64,000 nucleotides of DNA from Pocillopora verrucosa (lineage: Eukaryota; Cnidaria; Anthozoa; Scleractinia; Pocilloporidae), in contig NC_089316.1 in the NCBI RefSeq assembly GCF_036669915.1, positions 25,268,493 to 25,332,492 of the forward strand. The letters run 5' to 3'. The notes under the pieces were generated by a model that was not told the DNA's origin, did not search any database, and was given only the letters and a program-made list of their open reading frames with translations. The position numbers were made by a program, and so were the translations under genes. The number at the start of each line of letters is the position of its first letter. Positions within the stretch are counted from its first letter, which is position 1. Shown piece after piece: positions 47,901 through 58,400 of this stretch.

Positions 47901-49650
47901 TCATCCCTCGGTTTTAAGTAAGGTATCGTGACCTAATTAAATTTTTTTTTTAATTTAAATTTTTTTTTCAATATAAATAAATATATAAGGGAGAGACAGA
48001 TAGGAGGAATCCATTTATCCATCCACTACACCACAAATCTTAATAGTCTTGAGAACGAATTTATATCCACAAAGCTATATAATGGCGGATGGCTTATACT
48101 CCAGTCACTTTCCATACTCTTGCGCCAAAACATTTCTTATTGAAAATCATATTTAGTGGAATCTGCATCACTCTTAGCTGCCGCCCCTTTTTTCCCGCTT
48201 CTGTCCTATTTTTTTCTCATATTTTATATCATTCCTGGTGGACAATATACAAAAATTAAATTACTTGTATTCCTATTATTGCTTGTAAAGATTAATATGG
48301 CAATCCTCGCGCGGGTTATCAAGGAAATTACCACAATCCAACATGTGAAAGACAACCAGAGTGAGCAGATCAGGTAGGATGATCATCTCTCTTTTCCTAT
48401 GAAATCTTCCGATCCTTCCAACATAGCTGTTCTCAGCAGAATGCAAGATGAACCTCATAATGGTATAGCGCATTATTAAGTACTGTAGCTCCATTGTAGG
48501 ACACCCGAGTGCGAAATCCAACGGTCTGGGTTTTTTTTCCCTGAGGAATCGAGTTTTCAGGTTGAATATAAATCTCTTATTCTTCTTCAGGGTTGGTGTT
48601 CGAGCATTCTTGGTGTTGGCTCCGTTGCTTGGAGTTACGTGGCTGATAGGTTTCTTATCGCCATTGCACATTGCCTTTTCTTACATGTTTGTAATACTAA
48701 ACTCTACACAGGTAAAGTACAAAGCTAAGGGCTGATACGCCTGTAGTGCTACTTCTAGAGGAATGTTAAGGCGTATATCCAGGAAGATGATTATCAAACT
48801 TTCGAAATGAGTAAGGTGTAACTCAGATTAACGTTCTGATTCAGAAACTTTTAAAGATAATGTTAAGCACAAAGAGAACTTTAAGCGAGAAAAATAGTTA
48901 AATTAGGTTGTGATGGCCTTTCTCTAAAACTACAGACTTGCTAAAACCTCTGAAGTACCGAGATGCCATTAATTCTTATGCTTAGAGTGCCCTTAAATAT
49001 ATCAGGCTTAGCCGATAGCCGATAGAAAAGAATGATTGAAAATAAAAAGAAGTGTGGGACGGTTAATTTTACGAGAACACTCTTTATTCATGGTAAAAAA
49101 CAGAAAAATAACCCTTTAACTCCCATGTGTGACCAAGACAGAATTTTTCCTTACAATATTAATACAGTATCAAGCAGTCAAGTCATGAGAATGAAGAAAA
49201 AAAAATTAATTAGGGGATTACTAGTTGATCCAATACCAAATTCTCCAAACTAAAATCACAAGCACTATATAGCAGACAGTAAGGAGAATTACCAATGAGA
49301 TCTTGGGAGTTAAAGGGTTAATACTCCTTTGACGTTTTTCTAACCTACAGGTTTTTTTTTTTTTTTTTTTAATTAACTATTTATTTATTTATCTGTTTAT
49401 CTATTTACTGGACCCCTTTTTTCTGCAGGGCTTCTCGATTTTCTTCTTTCACTGCTTGAGAAATAGTGAGGTATGGATAAATTTGAGTCTTCATAATCTG
49501 CACGTCTTCAACAGGAAAAAAATGTTTGCTAACGAAAGGAAAGTCTCTAATCAGTGCCTCACATTCCTCACTTAGATAAGAGAACGTTTCAAAAGAAGAC
49601 TTCGACAAGCACGGCCCTCTCGGCTACACAAAATTAAACCCCAAATGTGA
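38972..49650 (+). CDS. Adhesion GPCR B2 (C-terminal tail truncated, 622 aa)
   Basis: Exons: 38972-39035, 40638-40949, 41831-41868, 42845-42998, 43850-43957, 44452-44536, 44879-44972, 45257-45306, 45475-45619, 46123-46217, 46674-46776, 46913-47063, 47383-47464, 47746-47812, 48291-48373, 48591-48711, 49429-49470, 49576-49650. Domain order is as in B1: signal peptide, Cys-rich module (eight Cys; Tyr for the ninth), GAIN, GPS ([14 protein letters not shown]328|T329), seven helices. The Cys-rich exon is one codon longer than in B1 (NETGY against ITGC). In the last exon GGA of B1 is TGA at 49648-49650, removing 21 residues; the former stop is at 49711-49713. The helices and the basic start of the tail are kept, so the receptor may still work; the lost part could matter for trafficking or signalling. 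TM6 has RAFLVLAP where B1 has RACVVLTP. Protein changes against B1 are frequent but conservative. Confidence 0.88.
42465..42673. mobile_element. TTAA-ended MITE, first copy in B2
   Basis: Equivalent of 12718-12928 with the same left end (TTAACCCTTTAGCTCCCATG) and degraded right end. Confidence 0.75.
43061..43470 (-). mobile_element. 5'-truncated LINE tail, only in B2
   Basis: Read on the - strand it codes a non-LTR retrotransposon ORF2 C-terminus: [20 protein letters not shown], then an [10 protein letters not shown] segment and a CNLC end, stop, a short 3' UTR and a (TTA)n tail. The tail appears at 43062-43085 as (TAA)n on the + strand. The L2/CR1-like 'YG...[10 protein letters not shown]' pattern is the basis for the call. 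B1 has an uninterrupted AATAATAAAGTAAGTTCACG at the same place. A short AAGTAA-like repeat flanks the insert. Confidence 0.85.
45737..46000 (+). repeat. 150-bp tandem repeat, contracted in B2
   Basis: AAAGTGTTTC occurs at 45737 and 45886 (149-bp spacing). The second unit joins directly to the end of a third after AATACACAT, so fewer than two full units remain against three in B1. Flanks match B1. Confidence 0.85.
49108..49321. mobile_element. TTAA-ended MITE, second copy in B2
   Basis: Equivalent of 19158-19368 with both inverted ends well kept (CCCTTTAACTCCCA / TGGGAGTTAAAGGG). Confidence 0.85.
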
Positions 49651-52519
49651 GAGGCAAAGTCTGTGAGGCCAGTCAGAGTCGAGATAGATGCTCAAACTTC
49701 AGAGTTACAATGAACCATGATATATGCACTTGGAGATTTATAAGTAGATACTGAACTTACGTTTACCTTTGATCAAAACTATGGAGAAATTCACCATCCC
49801 CACAGATTGTCAGCGGCTCAATTTAGTTATCGTCTTCCAGAGGATCCCACAGTTTTAAGAGGGTATTAGTCGTCACCATAAAAAAAAAAAAAAAAAAAAT
49901 TGATTGACATCGAGGGAGGGTAATTTCACAGAGTCTTATGGAGGGGTGTGGCAACCAAAATCGTTCCAACCCCCCTCAATACGGCGCAGTATCATGCTCA
50001 AAATCGGACAGTGGTATAGGAAAGATTACGAGTCATGTCTGTAAAACTGGACAATGCACATCAGCTGAAATTATAGCATTATAAGTTCTTTTTGCTGAAG
50101 TGTATTTTTTCGCAAGTTTAGTCATAGTCGTGATAAATTGGTTCCACTACTTTCGGTTGTCCAATGTTCAGCAATCGTTTAAGCTGTTTACTAATTAAAT
50201 GCACCCCTGCTTCGCAATTATTCGATTTTGTTTATAACTCGTGTGATTATAACTCAGACGGGATTACAATCATCCTCGTTATCATTAGAAATTTCGAAAG
50301 TGCTTAGGAGTCCAGTTCTACTCTCGAACGGAGACATACAAAAGTTTAGTCTTAGTGCGGTAAATCGTCAAATCGTCCTAAACAAGAATGCCGACTTATC
50401 TCATAAATCTCATTCGCAATTTCTCTCTACCGTCTGCTATACAACTCTCAAGTCGTTAGTTTGGAGACTTAGGTATTGAATCAACTAATTATCCTTTCAT
50501 TGAAATTTTCTGCATTTTCCTTTCTTAATTTATCTAAATACTGTATTGGTATTGTTAGGAGAAGTTATTTCTTGGTCAGTGGTGCGAGTCAGAGGGTAAC
50601 TGCTGTACCTGAGAAATTTTTTCAGCCAATTTAAGCTTCGTGCTCTACTTTTTCGACTTTTTTGGAGATTTTTTTAATTAAATGTCTTGGTTCATGATAT
50701 GTGACGATTTCTATATATTTATATGATTAAGTATTCAAGATTTAGCTCTAAGATTGAGATGACAGAAACGCCTTCGAGTTTTTTAAAGTAGTAAATCTTA
50801 AGATCTGCAAACAGTCATTAGGCATATGAATTAACTTAGATACAACTGATTTTATTAAGTAGAACACTCAATTCAGTGTGTAGAATGTAACATACAGATG
50901 ATAACAATTTCATTAGGCTATTACACTTTGGTTATATAACCATGCAGATACAACTGTTGCATGTTCATCCTTTTTTCATAAACACGTGATAATGCAAATA
51001 GAAATTAAAAAGGATAATAAAAATGTTATAACCATGCGATGCAACTGTTGCACGTTCATTATTTTTTTCATAAACACCATTATGATTCAAATAATCTAAA
51101 AAACAAATTATCTTAGCTGCTAGCAAAGCGAATGGGCTAGAGAAAACGAGAAGAGACTGGAAACACCTCTTGGGCACCCCAGGACCTCACCATCCTTATT
51201 TCCTCAGTCGCTTCCTTTTAAAACTTAAAATTGACCATCGCATTAAAAAAAGAGGAATACATTTCTAAACATCAGTACCATGTGGGAATTCTGAATATAA
51301 GAACATAGAAACAAAATGGGAGGAAAGGGAGGGAGGGGTGGTACTATCACAGGTCTTTAATATGAGCTAGGTTTTAACTTAAGAGCGTGTCCACGAGAGC
51401 ACCGGACAATCGTGCTATACGTCATCTCACCGATTTCAATGAAAATAAGTCAGTTGAAAGGGTCTACCCCAAAACTCAAAAAGAAAAACTGGTTTCTGTT
51501 TTGGTTTTTTCAGGGGGAGAGATAGAAACCCCCCCCCCCCGATTTTTCTTGGTTTTCACCAAGAAAATCGTTTCAAAATAGGTAAAATGTATGAAGCTCT
51601 CACTGCGATGGTATTTAATCAATTACTCTGAGAGTTTGCACATATATTTTTACATCCTTAGTTAATGTCCGCCACAAGTATCAGTCAAATTGATTGTCAG
51701 CTTGTCAATCAACAGAGGCAAATATACGACTGTGTTTTTAGACTTTTCGATTCATCCAAATATTTGACAACTTTGAGGTCAAATATCTCCCGTTGCCAGA
51801 AAGCTACAACACTAATCTTAATTATAATTTATAACCCATTACTTCATCTCTGAAAACCATGAAAAAAATCATTGGGCACTACCTTATTTTCGTGGATACC
51901 TTTTAAAATCTGCGACTGTGACAAGTTTCTCTCAACTACACCTGTAACGCAATTCTTGCTCTAAATAAACCTACATTTTTTAGCTCTTTATACAAGATGA
52001 TTGATCAAGAGAGGTGAAAAATGTGAAAACTTTCGAGATTTTTTGTATGAATGGAAAATTTCACGCTTAGAGAGATGCATGTAGGTGAAAAATCAATGGG
52101 AAAATGGTAGCGTTTCTTTCTTTAGTCTTTTATTACTTTGAAGATTTGCTAAAACCAGCAGATATAGCTTTTGTACGGCACAAAACACTCATTGTTTATC
52201 ATTATTAGACCTTAAAGTTAACAAATTCTTTACAACTTACGATTCACTCCAATAACGATGAGCCGGCTGAACATATTTTCAAGCAAATTATTTTCAAGCA
52301 ATTCAAGCCGATTATTAAATTATTAATCGTCTCTTTTCTCTCTCTCAAATCACTTTGGATGCTAGCGACAACTTGTTTATAAAATGAATTTGTCTTCGTA
52401 AATGTGATATTATAAAATTGGTTGAGACGCGGCCTAAAAACCGTTTCTAATTGGATTGAATCCTTCACCAACTCATAGAGTAAAAACTGTGAGGCATTTG
52501 TTTATAAAAGGCCACTTCC

Positions 52520-53892
52520 GAGTTCTCACGGTTCAGTGATCTGGTACCGAAATTACGGTGCAAGGACGAGACTAGGTGCGAAGTGGTTCTCGTCGGTACA
52601 ACGAATAAAGAGTCGTGGTGGTGAAAATGAAAGAAAATTTTTGGTGTCATTATAGAACCGTAGCGAGAACTTACTGTACTTTGCGAAACGAAATTGTAGT
52701 TTGTGACACAACAAAGGCACGCGAGCTGTGGAATGTTGGGGAAGTGGTACTGGAAATTTGCCTTCACTTGTTTGTAATGTCTCCTCCAATAGTTTTCTGC
52801 GGTATTTGGTAGGCTTGAGTCGATTGTGCTCGTAAAACTGGCATATTATGCTCCTAGCACTGCTTAAAATTTATGAAATTTTTGCCCGAGTTATGCTCGT
52901 TTCTCTAAATTATGCTCCTGGCATCAGAATTATGCTACTTGATTTTAAGCAAATTAAAGGCAGAGCACCGGGGTAAACACAAAACAAACAGCAATTGACT
53001 ACTTATCTGGTGACTGCAGCCCATTATTTTAATAAACCAATTATCAAACATTGTGTCGTTGCACGTTTCCCCTAAATTTGTTCCTCAGAATCGATAAACA
53101 TGCTGCTCATCATTTTTCAATCAATGGAGCTTCCTAAGTCAAAGTAAGGACGCAGAGTAATACGCTTATCAGTATTTATTGTACTGAAGCATAACACAAG
53201 TCCGAATATAATCTCCTGGAGCATGGTCTTGCGAATCGTTGAGAGAGGAGTTAATTAATGAGACATTGCCTGAAGAACTAAAAGTGTTTGACGAGGTGGA
53301 CGCCATCTTTTATCTTGGATCTCAGTCAACTCGCTAGCGAGTCGTACGAGTAGAGCCTGAAACCGAGAAACGTTACAACGACCGCAGTGAATTCACCTTA
53401 AGCGCAATTCATTATCAGCAACAACATTTTAGAAACATAATTCAGTCAAGAGAAGTATATTCAATACAAAATTACGGAAATTGTTCACATCCTGGAAGTA
53501 AAAATGCAGATTATGCCAGTAGTGCTTTTCTTTGAAAAAAGTTTAAAATTATGCTCGTTTTGCCAAATTATGCTAAAAATTATGCTGGCACAATCGACTC
53601 AAGCCTAGCCTTTGGCACAGGAGGCAAGTTTGACCTGCTTCATTGCGGCAGCTTCTTGCATGAATCAAATAGAGCTGCGTTACTTTTTTCCCCTTTGCCG
53701 CCATCACTTCACGTAATGCCTCTCTCGCAAAAAGTTTTTTTTTTTTTTGCTCTTCCACTATGAGATTTTCAAGAGTTTTCGCTCGTTTCTCTGCCACTGC
53801 ATTTTATTCCTCATACCGATGAAAGCGACTTCGCACTTAGCCTCGTCCTCAGGCCGTAAATTCGGTACCAGAACGCTGAACCGCGAGAACTC
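52520..53892. mobile_element. Outer inverted-repeat element, copy-2 instance
   Basis: Arms at 52520-52601 and 53812-53892, as for 23621-24993, with the nested element inside. Confidence 0.55.
52810..53607. mobile_element. Nested 798-bp TIR element, copy-2 instance
   Basis: Ends TAGGCTTGAGTCGATTGTGC / GCACAATCGACTCAAGCCTA. The left flank here reads GTATTTGG against GCCTTTGG on the right, one mismatch more than in copy 1. Confidence 0.8.
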
Positions 53893-54324
53893 TGATCGAA
53901 TTCTCTCAAACAATGTTTTCTTTGTAAAACGGTGAGCGGAGTCTTCAGTCCCAATAAAAATAGCTTTTAGTAAGTCTTTGCAAGTCTGTTGAAGTTGGTC
54001 ATCTGGCTACCACGATAGTTTAATCGTAAGTTTTTTTTTTTTTTTTCCACAAGTGAAAGCCCATTAATAAGTTAAAAGATAACACGTACATTATTAATAT
54101 GAAGTAATGCATTGCGTGCTAAATTGTCGAGTCACGAAGGAGAATTGTAGAACAGACAATAACTGCTTGTACGACCGGGATTAGATATGGATAAAAACAT
54201 ACTGGATGAATCATAGACGCCTCTAGTGAATATGTAACTTTATGTCATTGATTTATTGTGGATGGATCGATTGAGGCAAGAGTCTTCGAGTGGGATCAAG
54301 AGTCTTCGAGTGAGATCAGGAGGA

Positions 54325-55423
54325 ATGAACAGAATACCCTATGCTTTCGCAAGCATAATTCATGTTGTGATGTTCCTTCTTGGTAAGAATTATCAAACAC
54401 CGATTAATGTTATCGTTATTTCGATTGACCCGACGTAGAGGTAACTATCAGTTTAAAGTTTGTTGAATACCATATGGTTTCGCAAGCATTTTTCATGTTG
54501 CGACGTTCCTACTTGGTAAGAATTATCTAACGCTGATTAATATTATCGTTATTTCGATTGACCCGACGTAGAGGCAACTATCAGTTTAAAGTTTGTTAAT
54601 CGTTTGTTGGAACGTCAAACGAAAAAAACCGGGGTCCTTACTTTCTAATTTCCTCTGTTAAATTATGTCAAATACTGACAAAAACTACACTCTTATTTTG
54701 AAACTCCTTCAGGTACAAAATGAAATATGCAAATATGTAAGAAAATTTCTATTTTTATAGATCAGTGCCGCCCTTAAATGTCAATTTATAACGAAAGGCA
54801 GAGTCAAAACATCTGAAAAACACCTTGAGTTTTTTGTGTTATGCTAACGACCAAAACGGACATGCTACCGAAGCAGAACTTGCAGTAGTTCAACACGTCA
54901 AAAACACCTCTACAAAGAAGATACAACGCTACCTAAATATCGTTTAGAAGTGTACTTAGTCGATCGCCTTTATTATTCCGCGAGAAGTGGGAGGGTCTTC
55001 GAAAAGGCGAGGCTACATTTCCTTCGCGATCGATTTGAACCACACGATTTTATTATTTTAGAAGCAATCGGTATAATTTTCGTTCGCTTTCCAGAACAAG
55101 GCACTGTAGGAAAGCACCGTGAAATGTGTCAACCAGATGTTGTCAATCAAGCGTCTAAATGTCAGCTAAAAAATATGCAACTTAGCAAAAGGTGCAGTCT
55201 AACGGTGCTTTGGGCCGAAAGGATTTCCTCATGATGATTACAAAAAAAAAAAAAAAGGCTTGGAAATAAGACTCATTTTTCTCACGGCAATAAACGCATC
55301 GAATAGGCTTTATGCTTAAACACGTGCTATCTAAATACGTGAGGCTTAGTTCGAAGCCAAAATGACGAGCATCTTGGATGTAAATAAAATTTGAAATCTG
55401 CGCAAACTATACGATCAAGGAAT

Positions 55424-55473
<50 letters not shown>

Positions 55474-58400
55474 TATAACAGGTAATTTAGTGTTAACAAA
55501 TGAGTTGAAAACGTAACTTAGCCACCATAAATGGTAAAAAAGCTGACGTTTCGAGCGTTAGACCTTCGTCAGAGCGATTGGAGGAATTGTGGGTTTATAT
55601 GCAGAAAGTGGAGTTACGCCATTGATTGGAATATGGTAACGAGAAAACAGGAATAAATTAGTTGAATGAAAAGCGCGAGTTGATTCCATGGGGATTAAGG
55701 GTGCCGATTTAGAAGATAAATTTTTGTTCTTGGGTTTTGCGGCTTTCCGAGCTGCCTACATGTAAGGAAAGGCCGCAGACTGCCACACGCTGTTTAGAAT
55801 GATTAGGGAGATTAAAGTGTCTAGCGATTGGTTTGGATGCGTCCTTGTCATTTCTTTTCACGTCGCGAACGTGTTCTCGGAATCGGTCACATAGTCGTCT
55901 TCCTGTTTCGCCGATGTATAACTTATTGCAATAAGATCTTATAGCTAACAAAGAATTTATGGCCATTGCTAAAAATCTCACCATCACCACTCCTAGAACT
56001 TCGTGTATTTACTTTTTACCTAAAATCCACAAACCTAACAACCCAGGTCGACCCATCGTTTCTGCCTGCAGTTGTCCCACCGAACGTATTTCCAGCTATT
56101 TAGAAAAAATTATGGCACCTATTGTCAAAACTCTACTGTCTTACACTAAGGACAGCCAACACGCACTTGAAATTTTTCGTGACTTTAGTTTCCTCGGCCA
56201 AAACAAACTTATTTTCATTATGAATATAACAACTCTCTAAACTGTCATTCCCAATGACGAAGGTCTCCGGGCCCTCAAACATTTTTTCCATCATCCCACT
56301 GTTAAAGATTTCAACCTAGATCTGAAACACTACACCGTCTTGCCGAACCAGTACTCACACTTAATTGCTTTTCATTCGGTGGTAACTATTACAAACAAAC
56401 TAATAACGTGGCTATGGATACTAAAATGGAACCCAGCTACGCCAATCTTTTCGTAGGTTTTATCGAAAATCAATTTTTTAGTCAATACCACAGCCCAAAA
56501 CCTGAACTCTACGGCCGTTACATTGACGATTTTATCGACGCTACCTCCTCTACCAGAGAGGAGCTCACTAAATTTACAACCGCCGTCAATTCCTTTTATC
56601 CGGCTCTTAAATATACCTGGGAAATTTCCGACACTTCTTTGGCTTTTCTAGACATCAAAATTTCAGTTGAAGGCAACGGTTTACGCACTAGTGTTTAGTT
56701 ACTCTTTGTATTCATCTTCACATCCATCACACGTCAAGAACTCCATACGTTTATCACTGTTTCTCAGACCTCGTTGTTTATGCGGTGACGACTCTGATTT
56801 TTCGGAAAAATCAGAGGCAATATGCCAGTTTCTCGATAAACGTGGCTATCCTGTTTCTGTCGTTCAAGTGGTTTACCACCTTGCCCAACAAATTGATAGA
56901 CAGTCAGCACTACAAACAGCTGAGAAGGAAAACACTGACAGCATTCCATGTACTCTCACATTTCACCCTCACAACCACGCAGTTTAATCTATCATTCTTA
57001 AAAGTTTTAAATTACTCCTAAACGATTTAGAGACTGGTACTATCTTTCCGCAACCCCCACTTATTTCATTCAAACGCGACAAAAACATTGGCAACTTTTT
57101 AGTCAGGAGTTCATTTAAAACCAGTGACCAATCTGGAACTTTCAAATGCGCTCGCTCACGATGAAAAACTTTTCCTTTCGTTCCTAACGTAGAGAAAATA
57201 TCGGGAGCTAAGAGATCAATTAAGACCACTGATCACTTTACGTGTATAAACTTGCACTAATTGCAATAAGTTATACATCGGCGAAACAGGAAGACGATCA
57301 GGAGACGTGGAAAGAAATGACACGGACGCATCCAAACCAGTCACTAGACACTTTAATCTCCCTAATCATTCTAAACAGCATATGTCAGTCTCCGGCCTTT
57401 CTTTACATCAAGGCAGTTCGGAAAGCCGCGAAACACTAGAACAAAAATTTATCTTCCAAATCGGCACCCTTAATCTCCACGGAATCAACGAGCGCTTTTC
57501 ATTCAATTAATTATTTCCTGTTTTCTCCTCACCATATTCCCACCAATGGCGTAGCTCCACTTTCTGCATATAAACCCACACACAACCCACAATTCCTCCA
57601 ATCGCTCTGACGAAGGGCTAACGCTCGGCACGTCAGCTTTTTTAACATTTACGGTGGCTAATTTACGTTTTCAACTCATTTGTTAAAATTAAATTACCAG
57701 TTATAAGATCAATGCATCGGCTTTTTTTCACGTTATCAATCTGATGCTTTTTTTTTTTATTATGAAATTAGTCAAAAAAAACTACCATTCGAGGATATAT
57801 GCTTGACTTGAAGCGGAAGTCTCGATAAAAACATTTTCAGATGTTACATTAATTCTAATGAATAAAAGAGGTAATTTCTAGCCAAGAATAACAACAATGT
57901 GAAAACACGTATATCAAACCGAGATCACAGGCTTCACGATACTTTAGCGTAGCTCCAAATAAAATCTCTCAGACTAACAACTCGTTCCACCGCTACAGCA
58001 GTATATAACATTTGTTGTTTCTACATGGTTTGCCAGCTGTTTGCTTTATAAGCCGATTATTTGTCATTTTTTGTGTAATTTGGTTTTTCCTATATAATAA
58101 TTTCGCTATTCCTGTTATATTTTTTGCGTTCGAGAGAACGTTTACTCTCCGTGTGGCTTCTTTCTGGATGCTGTGCACTTTCATGGATTGGGTGCTATCT
58201 CAGTGGACTGGCTGACCACTAACCTCGATTTCATGCGAAAGCTTTGAATCCTGCGTGCTGGCTAGATGAAGCCCTTGCCATCTGGATGCCATGGGACGAT
58301 ATGTAGATAAATTGTTACCAGTTGACCATTCGAAATGACCATTGGATCGGACCATTCGAAATGATAGATAGATCGGAACTGTGTGCCACGCAACCATCAG

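Larger units (their letters stand above)
49714..54324. other. B2-A3 intergenic spacer
   Basis: About 1.1 kb shorter than the copy-1 spacer because two segments are absent at 52205 (540 bp) and 52262 (528 bp). Otherwise nearly identical, including the direct repeat (50935-51078), nested inverted-repeat elements and the A3 5' flank. No supported exon. Confidence 0.65.
55474..57715. mobile_element. Penelope-like retroelement, copy-2 instance (intron 1 of A3)
   Basis: Same inverted-arm design as 26579-28431, but keeps the 353-bp segment (56872-57224) joining RT and endonuclease and the complete left arm with a hammerhead-like motif. RT is still broken by a stop at 56238 and a frame change near 56695. 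Confidence 0.88.
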
